Position numbers and translations under genes: made by a program | DNA from: Alectoria sarmentosa | Taxonomy: Eukaryota; Ascomycota; Lecanoromycetes; Lecanorales; Parmeliaceae | Direction of reading: 5' to 3' | NCBI GenBank assembly: GCA_009733775.1 | Contig: WOGZ01000039.1 | Location: 110,838-174,837, forward strand | DNA: 64,000 nt | In this document: in pieces, positions 10,121 to 21,879 of the stretch | Numbering within the stretch: the stretch's first letter is position 1 | How the letters are laid out: each line of letters starts with the position of its first letter | The notes under the pieces: generated by a model | What the model saw: only the letters and a program-made list of their open reading frames with translations | Database searches by the model: none | What the model was told of the DNA's origin: nothing

Positions 10121-11319
10121 GTGAGTAAACAGCGCCAAAGATCATTACCGATTGCTCATTCGGGGCAAGGCCGCTTCAGCCAGGATCTCACTGCAGGAAC
10201 AAACCTCCCAAAAAAAAAGACCGGTCTCTTTTAACGATTTCGGGATACATCAGGCAGATGCCAGGTTGGTGGAAGTTCGCACGGAAGTACCTAGCAGATG
10301 ACGGGGGCAAGGCTGAAGGACATTAATTGGGCGTCTTTCATGCGCCACCAGTGGTCATGGTCAGCCGTGAAGGATTCGACACGGAACAAGCAAAAAAAGG
10401 TGAGGCATCAAGAGCGACGACGACGACTCCTTGACCAATGAAAACTCCGAAAAGGATCCTCTCATACTAATAAAAAACATGAAGCCTCCTCCATCTGCAG
10501 CCTTGTCCCCTCCGTCCCAAGAGTCCAACTTTCCGGCGTCTTTTGTCCTTGGAGCAGCGAGCGGTCGGTCTACTTTACGCCCTACACCCACTTTCGTTAT
10601 GCCGACAACCCTTGCTGCAGTCAGCTTCCTTCCTTTAGCCCTCCTCACGCAAACCCCTAAGGAAGGATCCCTCTACTAAGTGGAATTGTGTGATGAGAGT
10701 GCAGTGCTATAGCATCATCGGGCTCGGGCACGTTGTCGCCAGTCAATCAATCAATCTTTTTGCAAGGATATTTGAAAGTTTGCAGCCATTCTGTATGAAT
10801 TAGCTATATGTAACCTACTTAGCTGGCTTGGCTTGGCCTGATGGGGTTATATCTTCAACGTAGTAGGCTTCCATGAAACATATACGTTTGCATTTACCTC
10901 TCGTTGAATTTTCTATCTACTTAAATTTATTCAACGATATCTAAAAAAATGGTTTAAGACTTGAAAGAGATCGTTCGTTTTATTGAATTAATGTAATAGA
11001 AATATTTGCGATTTATATACTTATTTGTTGAATTCAAAAATTCAAAAAGATTGTTTAAATCGTTTCGTCAAATCAATATAATTACAACATCTTAAGGAAA
11101 TAATCGCGTGGGTTTATGTTATAGAAATGTTCGCTATGAAAGATACACGAACGTCTTATTGAGGAAGATCTTCTGCACATTATTGATTATAATGCGAATT
11201 TGCCACTGTGAATACGAGATTTGTATGTAAGACATTAAACATGAGATTTGCCGCCGGCGACGTCTTCCATATTCCTATCTGAGACAGTCTCGAGACCCAT
11301 ACTCCGCTCCTGCCTTCTA
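10121..11319. other. Intergenic; AT-rich tract at 10840-11240
   Basis: No supported gene. The first part may be decayed sequence of the truncated kinase gene. The stretch 10840-11240 is markedly AT-rich with ATTTATTC-like words, possibly a RIP-affected relic. Overlapping short frames near 10360-10680 are not convincing. Confidence 0.4.
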
Positions 11320-12545
11320 CTACCACTGCGGTTCCTTAAAAGAAGTCATGTTCGTATCCAGTCTCTTAAAACCCGGTCGCGTCCTCGTCGCGGCTGAAAC
11401 CCTCTCCATAGTCCCATAATCAATCTCTTGCACGCCTTCACAGCTTCCAGCCCGCACCTCCTCACACGTCACCTCAACACCTGGCTTGGACTTTGCCTCT
11501 TCACTAATCGCGTCTTGTGAATATTGCAGCACAGACATCCTCGTCCCTTCCCCATGCTCCAAATCTCTTGCTACGGCCAGACTGCCCCTCCTGGCGATTT
11601 CGTCACGTTCCACGTCTCTGGACGCCGCTATACTGCCCTTTCTTGCGACTTCAACGTGGTAAACGTCCGACTCGGAAAGCTCGTCCAAGTCGTGGCCAGC
11701 GGCTTTTGCTGCGGCGCGGAGTTTGCGGGTGCGGATAAGCCAGAGACCATGGGAGACGAAAATGCCGCCTTCGATGAAGATGCAGACGATGAAGAGGCAT
11801 CCGCCCAGAGGGTCGAATGTATTCTGAGCTACAACGCCCAGGAGGGAGAAGAACGCTCCTAGCCAGTCGATGGCGAGGAAGACGAAATTAATGCCGACAA
11901 CCCTCCCTGATCGCTTCCAGAGCTCGAAATAGGGGGATAAAAGACCTGCTGCGAGTAAGATGGCGGCGACAATGCCGACAGTCATGATGGGCCATTCGAC
12001 TTGGTGGTCATAAAGTGGTCTGAGAGTGAGGATCAGAAAGGCTTCAGCTCCTCCGAATGTTATGCCGACTGCTGTTCCTACGAGAGTGGCTTTCCATGTC
12101 GTCCATTCTCTAGGTAATGGCTTTAGTCAACGAGGAATTGTATACGAGCAATTTGGTAATCGTGCTTACTTATTGTATACCAGAATCTGCCCCCAGCTAA
12201 AAAGCGCGAATACGCAAAAGACCTGCGGCTGGATTTGGATTGGTAGGTTGAAGTTCTGAGACGTCAGTCTCTCAATCAGTCTCACGATTCCCGGGGAAAT
12301 CACCTGAACAATCGCGTACACTCCCAAGGGCACAGCCGCTATTTCCTGTATCAGAACCATTGGACTAAAGAGAGGTTCGGAAATGTACAGATAGCCCAGA
12401 GGAACATCATCAATCCAGGCAAGCCATCGGTTTTCTTCTGCTTCCAATTATACCATATCTGCGGTAATAACTGTATGCACCAGAAGATAGTGCCAATTGT
12501 ACCAAGTATGTTAGCGGCAACGGGAATGCTGGTTTGAGGCGCCAT
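11320..12545 (-). CDS. PQ-loop repeat membrane protein
   Basis: Four exons: 12545-12389, 12338-12304, 12255-12170 and 12109-11320. The introns are 50, 48 and 60 nt and all phases agree; the product is 355 residues. PQ-loop transporters (cystinosin/YPQ/SWEET-related) have two PQ motifs in a seven-helix bundle and move amino acids across vacuolar or lysosomal membranes. Here motif one is LLPQIWYNWKQKKTDGLPG near residue 25, and the second is LLSPYFELWKRSGRVVGINF in the third quarter. The last ~110 residues are hydrophilic and carry two copies of an ARKGSIA/ARRGSLA motif with flanking DVE/DLE, typical PKA-type RxxS sites. The substrate cannot be read from sequence. Confidence 0.85.
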
Positions 12546-14460
12546 GTTTGGAAAAGCCTCTATGCGATGCGGATTGTGAAAAGATATAGGTAAGATATAG
12601 GTAGGCAGCGAGGAAACACTTTAAGAAAATTCCGTAGGAGATGGAGGGGCCTGAGTATTGTGGAGACGAGAGTTTGAACTACGTCTAAGAGACGTTCGCT
12701 CGCACCGGTGGAAAAGTGTATTATTGGCAGCTGTCAGAGGAATTGCATACAAACATACTCCGGACGAAGAGCGAGTAATATACCACTGTTCAGATCTCTT
12801 ACCGGACACTACATGCGCTTCGTGTCTCAAGCCTTTTCGCTGCTGCTTCTTCCTCATCGCCGAGGTCATCTGACTCCATCTCGTACTTAGTCGGCACTCA
12901 ATTGCCTCAACGATGATCTATGTGGCTGAATCTCATGCTAGGAAATTGTCCGAACGCGATCGTCTTCCCAAGAATTGCATGTATGACATTGTTTCTTTCC
13001 TCAAAAGGACAGGCTATTGAACGATCGCGTTGACTTGTCCAAGTTTAGTGACTCTGGCTCGGAGCTTACTCCAGCTTCTAGTCACTGCTACATGATTGCC
13101 GGCATCCAGATGTTCTGGTCAAAGCAACCTTTGGCTGGTGTAGAGGCTTGGAATCGTAGCGCAGGTGCCAGCGGAAGCCTGTTTGAGAGGAAACATTGAG
13201 CCCGTGGTTCCAAGGGAACCCCGCTTGGACCGCACACGGCAAGCCTTCACCAGAAAGTGACACGTCGTCGGAGAATTTCAAGCATGCATGAAGGCGGACA
13301 GCTCCTGCATGAAGGGTCTAAAGAATCAGAATGAGTGTTTATTGTGAGAGTTGAGAGATTTGAGAGAAATTGAGCTACGAGAGGAGGTCATGGCGGTCAA
13401 TAGCCTAGATGCCCGCTTACTCTAGATAGTCGCCAAGGCTCCACTCTAAGTAAGCCCCTGCTGTGCCTGCCATGCCCCACCACCGTCACTAAATCGCTGC
13501 TGAAAAATAAATCCCCCCAGATCACTTGAATAGTCAGATGCATTGGCATCAAAAAAAACTTTGGATGGTTTGTGAAGATTTTTGCAACCTCCGTGCTGAG
13601 ATATTGTGAGTGCTTTGAAATTGGGTATGAGAAATTCAGTCTCGACTCACAATCGAACACGGACCTCCACCTATCGATTGGAAGGGTGGAATCCTAACCA
13701 TTGGACCAAGGAAGCCGAATTGATTTTGAAGGGATGCCCTAACATGATATATATAAAAAGTATGGAAGGAATTGACTTCTGAAAATCGTTCCCCATCAAT
13801 TTTCCGCTCATGTATCTAGCCAAAAATGGAATTCGGTGAGACTACGAGTATAGTGATCATAACTCGCATTTTAGGTACCACAGAAGGATGCACGCTTTTA
13901 TTCATCTAACATGCCATGTATCTGACTCTCCCCTGCGCCCAAGAGCCCTTGCAAGCATCTTAAAATGAGACGCCGTATATGATGATCATAACGCTATGTA
14001 TATGCACCAGGTAGTCCAGCTGTCGATGCTTCTTTCATGAGATCTGCGCCAGTCATGTCCCTACATGTATGAGAAAACCCTTGATCGCTCTTTCCCCCCA
14101 GCACCTGCAACCAAATGTAGCGGCCAAAAACCTAGCACCAGAGAGCAAAGGGGGAATCATCTTAAAAACTTATGCCCCGGCAAGCCACCCAGCCCAATCG
14201 CAAGTACTTCATGTCTTTCTCCGTATCCGATTACAAGTACTGACCCATGCCACACACGTATGACCCAGCTTTCCATAGCCGTAGATTTCGGCTAGCCATG
14301 CCTGCACAACGGAGGAATTATTGAAGGAATGTCTAGCAGCCGCCAAAACGCCTGCTTCTAGAAGATAATGACGCCGAAGCGCCTCGCCAAACCGGACTGA
14401 TGATTTCGCATAAAGATTCCTTGTCGTCAATTCTGCATCTTTGCGGCCTCGTGGAGTTCG
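12546..14460. other. Intergenic with one tRNA-like locus
   Basis: No supported protein gene. The tRNA-like locus at 13584-13715 is listed separately. Short frames around 12620-13280 show no conserved motif or matching splice signals. Confidence 0.45.
13584..13715 (-). tRNA. tRNA-like gene interrupted in the T-arm by a 55-nt GT-AG insertion
   Basis: Read on the minus strand, it opens with the A-box TGGTCCAATGGTTAGGAT. D-stem (GTCC/GGAT), anticodon stem (CCACC/GGTGG) and 5' T-stem with loop (CCGTG TTCGATT) follow. Then 55 nt intervene (13650-13596) that start GTGAGT and end CTCAG. The sequence resumes with CACGG, which pairs perfectly with CCGTG, and AGGTTGC, which pairs five of seven with the 5' acceptor GCTTCCT. 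Without the insertion the molecule is 77 nt. The anticodon loop is 13 nt; a 7-nt loop with a 6-nt intron would give anticodon TCC, while the D-arm and variable region look like tRNA-Glu. Two acceptor mismatches make a pseudogene equally possible. Confidence 0.45.
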
Positions 14461-16089
14461 TCAACGTCCAAACATGTAATCTGAATACTGCGCCCCCTGG
14501 CCACCCCAGCCAGTCGTCATGCCCCCTGCGGGTGGGCTTCGCATAGACATACCCATGCTTAGATCACTCATTCCAAAGTTGCTCATGCTGCTCGGGCTTA
14601 TCATGCCGTTCATGGTGCTGCTCGATGTGTGCAGACCTGGTGGAGCCGCCAATCCAGGTGGAGGTCCGTTGGCTGTCGAAAATGGCTGGATTCCCAGGCC
14701 ATTCACTCCTGGCATGGGTCCTGATGGCGACAAGGGTGCTGGCAGACCCATTCCCCCAGGCTGCCCAGTCCGAACGCCGAGTGGATTTTTGGAAAAACTC
14801 AAACGTATACCACCCTTCACACTGTTATGTAGTGGATGACCGTAGAGTTCATTGAGAGCTTTGGTCGCAAATGATATGTCCTCAAACTCCACGAAGCACA
14901 TAGGCCCATTCTGCTTCGTTCTAAAACACAATCTCTTGTATCCTCTCTGCTTCGAGAACATCGCCTTCAATTCATCCTCTGATGTATCGATGGGGAGATT
15001 GCCAACGTAAAGTGTGTTGCACGGAGGATTCTGATCAGCAGGATTGACCGGCGGGTAGTTATGCCGTTGGTAATGCTGATTTGCCAGTTGATAAGACGCA
15101 TTTGGCCCCAGATTGCTGATACTGGTTGACGACATGGCGGAAATAGGGCTCTGCAGTGGTGCTGCACTTCGTGGCGATGTAAAGCCTGACATTGGGGGAG
15201 AGGTTGCGGTCGTAGTGCTGAGTGACAAAGCAGCAAAGCGAGACGTAGGTAGCTGAGGGTTGGTGGCATGACGTGAAAGCTGTCCTGACATATCGCTTTT
15301 CGCATAAGAGAGTGGATCCTTAAGAAGGTCTCCTGGCTCATCATCAATACTGTCCTCACCAATGACTGCCTTTCCCGACACTCTTTGACGGTCACCCATC
15401 TGTTGCCCTACCGGCGACTGGGGAGAAAAGAAACTTGACATCGGAGAGACGACATCGGATCGCTCGGCCGAGGAGTACGAATTCCCGTTGGTAAGTCCAG
15501 GTACTGCGTTCGGAGGTGATATTCGATCTATAGCTTGAAAAGTTCCATTGAAGCGTGATGATCGCGCCTGACCACCAGACGAAGTAGTAGAAGAGCTAGA
15601 ATATGCTCTGCTGGATGCTATATCGAAATTGTTCCTACCAGGTCCAAGACTACCCGATGGCGAAAGGCGATAGATTTCGACTTGTATAGGCGGCTCATTC
15701 GGATTGTTCTGTTTTCCGTTCAGAAGTGACTTAGCCTCCTCAGCAGCACCGTTACTGCGGAAGCGAGCAATAGCAGATAGATATCCCTGGTTCGACGGAG
15801 AATCCGAATTGACAAAGTCCGCGCCTATGAAATCTTTTGCAAACAGAAGCATCGTCCGAAGAGCTTCACCGGTTGTATGTCTTGGGAGCTTGCGAATATA
15901 GATGGCTGCTACTGACTCCATATCCGGACGGCCAGAAGCTCTTTCGACTCCCATGGGAAAGCCCGAGGAACCCAGCTCCGCATCAAAAGGGTTGTTGCTT
16001 TGGCTGATGGGAGAGATTGCCTGCGAAGATGGCATTCGGTAGGACTTTTGACTCGGTCCATTGCTCAGCATATATCCTTCTGCTGCCAT
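14461..16089 (-). CDS. Whi3-like RNA-binding protein with two RRMs
   Basis: One exon of 542 residues from the ATG at 16089. An N-terminal RRM-like fold spans about 60-140 (AAIYIRKLPRHTTGEALRTM). A canonical RRM spans about 355-435 with RNP2 NTLYVGNLP and an RNP1-like CFVEFEDISFA. The middle is Ser/Gln/Pro-rich and probably disordered. The C-terminus is Gly/Met/Pro-rich (PPPGLAAPPGL). This architecture fits fungal Whi3/Whi4-type proteins, which bind mRNAs such as cyclin transcripts and act in cell-size control and hyphal nuclear cycling. About 1.2 kb of pyrimidine-rich sequence precedes the start and may hold a long 5' UTR. The orthology is from memory of the family. Confidence 0.8.
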   Translation of the reverse strand: MAAEGYMLSNGPSQKSYRMPSSQAISPISQSNNPFDAELGSSGFPMGVERASGRPDMESVAAIYIRKLPRHTTGEALRTMLLFAKDFIGADFVNSDSPSNQGYLSAIARFRSNGAAEEAKSLLNGKQNNPNEPPIQVEIYRLSPSGSLGPGRNNFDIASSRAYSSSSTTSSGGQARSSRFNGTFQAIDRISPPNAVPGLTNGNSYSSAERSDVVSPMSSFFSPQSPVGQQMGDRQRVSGKAVIGEDSIDDEPGDLLKDPLSYAKSDMSGQLSRHATNPQLPTSRFAALSLSTTTATSPPMSGFTSPRSAAPLQSPISAMSSTSISNLGPNASYQLANQHYQRHNYPPVNPADQNPPCNTLYVGNLPIDTSEDELKAMFSKQRGYKRLCFRTKQNGPMCFVEFEDISFATKALNELYGHPLHNSVKGGIRLSFSKNPLGVRTGQPGGMGLPAPLSPSGPMPGVNGLGIQPFSTANGPPPGLAAPPGLHTSSSTMNGMISPSSMSNFGMSDLSMGMSMRSPPAGGMTTGWGGQGAQYSDYMFGR

Positions 16090-18384
16090 TGCGCAACGTT
16101 ATGCAACAATGTGTCGGCCTCTGGTACAAGAAGAGGCCTCTTGCGTGCGTGGGTAACTCAAGTCGAGTGTAAGAGTGTATTACTGGCTGTGTTGGTGCAA
16201 GCTGGGAACCCTTTTTGCTTGAGTTGGAATGTACTTCCGGACTTGATTCCGTTGCGGGGGTAAATCCGATGTCGCTTAGCAGCTTCACTTGAGCCAATTG
16301 TAACAATTTTCGGTCATCTCAACGTTAAGTTGCACTCGTAGGAGAAAGGCAAGGTCCGTGTGACTTGCGCCTATTCACTCGCTTGAGAGCAACGGGGCGT
16401 GTGGAGGTCTGTTGAAGGAGAGTATGCAACGGCGTTTGGATACGGAATCTGTGGATGTGAGAGTGTATACCGGAGGCAGTCGAGAAGGTCGCATTTATTG
16501 AATGAACGTTATGGATGTGAGCTGGAGAGAGCGTTAAGTCGAGAGAGAGAGGGACAGAGGCGCGCTTGAAAAAGTAGGCAGGAGCCAAAAGTGCGACCGG
16601 GGCGGGGCAGAGTAGTATGGAAATGGTGTGGAAGTTGTTGGCAGGGATCGAAGATGGCTTCGATAACGGATGGCTGTTGATTCGCGCAGACGCTGGTAGC
16701 CTCCTTTTCTCTTTGCGTTTGCTGTGCGCCTTTTGCTCTGTCAGAACCTCGAAATCATTGGAAAGGAGCCTTTCATTGCTTGCGTACCTGGAGCTGACTT
16801 TAATGGACCAATTGGATGAGGCTCTCCCGGATCCTTTAAAGTTGGTGTGGGCAGCAAGAGGTGATCCGAGTGCCTCAAGGCGCAGCTTTTAGCAGTCGTG
16901 GGATGGGTTGGCGTGCCCCGCGGGAACTGACGATCTCGAGTTCTAGGCTGATTAGGCTGTAGATAAATAGCCGATGAAAAAAAGATGCTTGATATTGAGA
17001 TTTGAACCTGTTGGATGCTTGAGCGTGGTACCGGTGTATTAAAGGTCTGATGATAAAGTAGTAGTAGTGGTGGGAGAAGGTGAAAATGTGAATGAAATTG
17101 TGCAGCGAAAAGCAGAAGATAAGAATGAGTGAGTTGGAGGGAATTAGGGAAAGAGGGAAGAAGGTGGCTTCCTGACAAGCGGGAACCAAGCAAGAACCCC
17201 AGGAATTCCAAGGCGAGCTAAGAATTGGCGGGGACCCGGGTATAAGATTTGGGAAGAATTTGAGAAGGAAAGTGGAAGAAGGAAAGCCTCGAATTCTATC
17301 AATCAATCCTTTTCGATTTGTTGCATGGTATCTCGAGATGTGGGAAACCCAAGGAATTGGTTCCATCAGTTAGCTGCCGCAAAATTGTAAAAAAAGCACG
17401 CTGTCTTGTAAAGCAAATCTGTCGGCAAATTACAAAGTGCCCTCATTCTACAATCACCAAACGTGTGAAGGTCTACGAGATGGCATGTGGTGGGTTTATT
17501 ACTTGAGTGTCTCACATTCAAAGGTCTGACTGCTGCAGCTTGCCGTAGCGGCAGGTACACTCCGTGTTTGGGTTCAATCATCAAAGAAGATGATCTCCAG
17601 AACATTTACAGAGAGCAATAAAGGCCATTGTCTTCATGGCGCAACAGCTTTATCTCGAACATCTCATCAAGCAAAAGCTCCTTTTCTTCCTCTTCTTTCT
17701 TGAACGAGACAAGGTACAAGATACCAGATAGTGGTGATAGTTTACATCGAGATCGTTATCGCTGCGTTACCCCGCCCTAAGCCTTGAGAGCTTTTGCTAC
17801 CCCTCGCTCGGTTCCGGAAAAGCAATCCATGCTGGTAGCTCTAGCTGCCAAGACATCCCCACTCGGCTCCCTTACTCGTCCATTGAGAGGACGCCAACAG
17901 ACGCCTGAAAACGTCAGGCAAGCATGATCCCAGGTGGTCGTTGACCAGGGCGTCCACGATTGGCGGCAACCTGCAGCTCTGGTGTGTCCCGACTGTTGAA
18001 AATACCGTTGGTGGGAGCGCTATTAATGCTATCACGAGGCCAGAAAGTGGGATGAGATTTCTGCTACAGGATTCCTACACCAACAATGACGCCAATTGGA
18101 CTGTTGAACGTAGGAGAAAAGCCCTCCGGCATTTTTCCACTTGCCGGAACGGCGGATGATCGTTGCAGAGGATGAAGCTATGACCAAGTGTTTGGATGCC
18201 CTTAGCGCATGGGTCCAGTCGCCATACTCTTCTCCGAAGCTGATTGGTGAACATGGCAGCGAATTTTGAGATGCAGGATGAGGTTGTCCCCAATGTACTC
18301 TAGAGTCTAGGTAGACGCCTGCTGCCTTACTCCTCCAACGCCCTATCATTTCATCCAAGGCAGGGTCTCCGCTCTGTAAAGCTC
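16090..18384. other. Intergenic; probable long leader/promoter of the Whi3-like gene
   Basis: On the minus strand 16090-17370 is pyrimidine-rich with open but low-complexity frames (Ser/Leu/Phe/His-rich), which I read as 5' UTR and promoter rather than protein. From 17370 to 18384 nothing recognisable is seen. Confidence 0.45.
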
Positions 18385-19092
18385 TCAATAATCTTGAACT
18401 CCAGTCTGACCCTTCAGACCCTCAGCTCTGCCAGCATCTTGATCCCTCTCCTCAACCCAACTTGGATTCTCCTTCTCGAACCACCTCTCCTCCTCTTCCC
18501 TCTCCTGTACTCCTCTGTCATCATACTTTTCGCTCTCGTCCACTCCCTTGTATTCAAAATCCGCATCATCACCCCTGAGGAACATCAGCTCCATCTCCTT
18601 TCGCCATCTCTGTATGCCCTCTTCTTTGTTCTTCGGGACCTCATCCTCATCTTCCGCAACAATACCTCCCGAAGTATCCCTTCCGTATCTTATCAATGCC
18701 GCATGGTTCGGCTTGGCCAACGCTCCGATCTCAGCTTCTGAACGCCATAGGTCGGCTTCCAAAGTGCCCGAATAGCCTTTTTTGCGACCTTCAGCTTCAC
18801 GTTCGATGGGGGTTTGGAAACGTCGGACCAGGCGGTCGTATGCGAGAGGGTCTTGGCGCCATCAGCGGAAAGTTCGATCACATGAGTATTATGGCAGACC
18901 TGCGAGTTCGAGAGACGGAGAGGAGGAGTACTCGGGATGTGTGTCTAGGTAGCGTTTTCTGCGGTTTTTGATTGTAATGCGTGCCTCTGAGCTTGGGGAG
19001 CGAGAAGGCCGTTTCGAGGGCTGGGTAAATGATGATAGCTTATGTCCATAATTATGGCTGTCTTCCAACTCCGACGACAGCTCTGTAGCCAT
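18385..19092 (-). CDS. CCDC97-like (DUF2052) coiled-coil protein
   Basis: Two exons, 19092-18900 and 18851-18385, joined across a 48-nt intron (GTCTGC...AAG, GCTGAT branch) in matching phase; 219 residues. The family signature is clear: IKNRRKRYLDTHPEYSSSPS, then DPLAYDRLVRRFQT across the splice, then ADLWRSEAEI and GGIVAEDEDEVPKNKEEG. The C-terminus is the usual highly acidic helix-rich region (KVDESEKYDD, EEEERWFEKENPSWVEE). CCDC97 proteins are small, conserved and linked to the U2 snRNP/SF3b system in animals; the fungal role is not established to my knowledge. The start at 19092 was chosen as the first ATG of the open frame. Confidence 0.8.
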
Positions 19093-19493
19093 TGCCAATG
19101 CCAATATATTAGGGGATAGTCAATGGCGTTGAGGATGAAAGCGCCAATGGATTTAAGGACTTGGAAATCTCAATGCAGACGCACTAGGAATAGCCCGAGG
19201 CGCGTCTTCCAAGCGCGTTCTTCCTCCCATTGTTCTTTGAGTCCTTCCACAAACATGGACCAATGGACTTACTCTGCGGCTTCATGCCGTGGCCCGTGAT
19301 TCCATATTGTACCCCAACATGAGGCAGAAGCTACTTGAGATTCTGGCCGAGGGCTTGTCTTTCACTCTACAACCAGTCTAAGACACTAGTTGCAGAGTAC
19401 TCAACGTCTAACAGCGATACGCCAGGCTGCCAGGTATCGAGATACATCAAATCTCACTCAGTTTGACTTCTCCCAGACTCGGAATCGTTCAGA
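19093..19493. promoter_or_regulatory. Divergent intergenic region
   Basis: Four hundred bases separate the start of the CCDC97-like gene (minus) from the start of the spermidine-synthase-like gene (plus), so the region must hold both promoters. No specific motif is claimed. Confidence 0.4.
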
Positions 19494-21411
19494 ATGCCTC
19501 CTCGGGGCAAGAGATCAAATGCACCAGCCCCAGCATTGACGCAAAACAACAACGCTCCAAGATTAACATTGTGGTCGTATGTTCGACTTCTTCTCACAAT
19601 CTTAGCCACTCTCTTCCTCGCTGCTATGTCTGCAGAAGTCTCCAAGCTCTCTATGACCCCTGTCTACGGCTCGAAACCCCCAAGAGCAAGTCTCAAGTGG
19701 CTACGAGGAGGCCTTGAACGAGATCAACGCTACATCGCCATGATCTTTTCGGTGTCCTTGGCAAAGATGTTCTTCAGCAAGCGCAATTTGGGGTTCTCCA
19801 AATATTTTACGATATGGGGCTTCCTTATCCCTTCCATAGAGTCGGGTCTTTTCAGCTTCAGTGGGAGACTAGGCCCTCTTTGGGGTCCTCGGACGACCTA
19901 TCTTTTGACCTCTGTCCCTCTCTCCTGCTTTTCTCTCTTACATCTCGTAAATTTGATTGCAGAAGCATTCCCTCTTGCAATTTTCGCCGAAGGTGCAGCA
20001 ACCTACAGCCTGGTGGGATTTTGCGGCAGTGGGCTGGGGACGCTTTTGCTAGCGGGCACTCTATACCACCTCTTAGCTCGAATTGAAACGTATCTAGAGA
20101 ACAGGCTTTCAATGTTCATGATGCTGACATCTGGTACGCCTGCGGTGTTCAGCCGCTTTGGTCTTCATACGGTGACTACGCTCCTGTACGCGCAACTCGG
20201 CGCATCGCTCGAGGGGTTTAAATTGATCTTCACCGCCATCCTACCATTACTCCACCTAGCGTTTGTCTGTCCTCATGTTGCATTGCCATACAACACCGGT
20301 GTTCTCAATGACACCCTTCGAGCTGAAGGCTATTCTCTGGTTGCTCGCCAAGAATCCTTGACCGGGTACATCTCCGTGTTCGAGAATCTCAATGAGGGAT
20401 ATCGCGTCATGCGTTGCGATCACAGTCTTCTGGGCGGAGAGTATCTCAACAAGCCTAGGGGTTCAAGATATAATGAGCCGGTCTATACGATCTTCCTTAC
20501 CTTGGAAGCGGTAAGGCTTCTGCAGAACAGACCGTCAGAAAGCCAGCTAGTTGCAACAAGCAAGCACAAACATGCACTTGTCATGTAGGTATCCTCTCCG
20601 CCGCGAACATAGAGCTCCCACTGACTGGCCTCACCTTTTAGAGGTGTGGGTATTGGTACAGCGCCAGCTGCACTCATTGCTCATGGAGTTCATACTACGA
20701 CGGTTGAAATCGATCCCGTAGTGCACGACTTTGCGACGAAGTATTTCGATCTCCCACAGAATCATACCTCTGTCATAGGGGACGCCATTAAAGTTGTTGG
20801 TGACATGCAGAAAACGAAGGAAATGAGGAATACTTACGATTACATTATTCACGATGTCTTTACTGGTGGCGCAGAACCTATAAACCTCTTCACTAGGGAG
20901 TTCATTATGGGCTTGAGTGACTTGCTCAAACCGAGTGGGATCATTGCTATAGTAAGAGCCTAAGACACTGGCTTGTCAGCACCGAAGCCAGACTGACAAC
21001 CAGTAGAACTACGCTGGCGACCTCCTCCTCCCGATCGCCGCCTCAGTCGTCCGCACCGTGGAATCCGTCTTCCCGAAATGCCGCCTGTATCGTGAATCAC
21101 CGCCACTCAAAGCTCCAGAGGCGATGGACTACACCAACATGGTCATGTTCTGCAGAAAATCCGCCGAATCGTTCACCTTCCGCGATCCTGTCGAAGCCGA
21201 CTTCTTGGGCAGCCCAGCAAGGCGACAGCATCTCAAGCCGCAGCATGAGATACCCGCAAGCTACTTCAAATCGGGCCGACAGCAGAAAGGAGAGATACTC
21301 AGGCGGGGCCAGATCAGTCAGGAGATGCATCAGTCTACGTTGGCTAGTGCGGTTGGGCATTGGTATCTCATGAGAACTGTGATGCCGGATGTTGTATGGG
21401 AGAATTGGTGA
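19494..21411 (+). CDS. Membrane protein with spermidine-synthase-like methyltransferase fold
   Basis: Three exons, 19494-20584, 20642-20951 and 21007-21411; introns 57 and 55 nt; phases agree; 601 residues. The first ~270 residues contain about seven hydrophobic segments. The C-terminal half is a Rossmann domain of the spermine/spermidine-synthase superfamily: SAM-site-like loop GVGIGTAPAAL with the acidic strand end TTVEIDP, then SVIGDAIKVV, then YDYIIHDVFTGG. The last motif replaces the catalytic Asp-rich loop of true aminopropyltransferases (DSSDPIG-like) with HDVFTGG. Membrane-fused members of this family are widespread in fungi and uncharacterised, so polyamine synthesis should not be assumed. 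Confidence 0.8.
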
Positions 21412-21879
21412 TTTTGGAGAAGATGAGGACCATCTGCTGAGATCATCATTTGTGTGTCTTGTTGGCATAGATTCGCAGCTCTAATGGAATGATTATTTAT
21501 CGACAGCGTCGTCTACGCAGTAGTAGTATCCTTAATTGTCATCGTGCACTCCTTTTCTCCCTTTCTTCCCCCTTGAAGTGACTACATAGTATGCGCATGG
21601 GATGCAGCTGCAATACCTACCATACATGAAACACAACGTACGGCGTAGGCATGGACTCCAGACCTTTTAAAACCACCCTCCCTTTTCTCGTTGGAATCAG
21701 CTCTCTCTTCCGCATGAGGGTTCTTTTCCATATCAGATTCCGTCTTGCCCCCCATCCATTCATTCGAGCACTGAAAGCACCTTTATCAAAGCAACGTACA
21801 CAAAAGAAAACCCGAAAAAGGGAAGAAATCTCACAAGTTCTATTTGGCAGGTGCAATGATTCCAAAAAAAATAAAAAAA

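Noticed and set aside
16741..17366. Two overlapping minus-strand frames of about 160 codons upstream of the Whi3-like gene
   Set aside because: Pyrimidine-rich low-complexity translation without splice partners; more likely leader and promoter.
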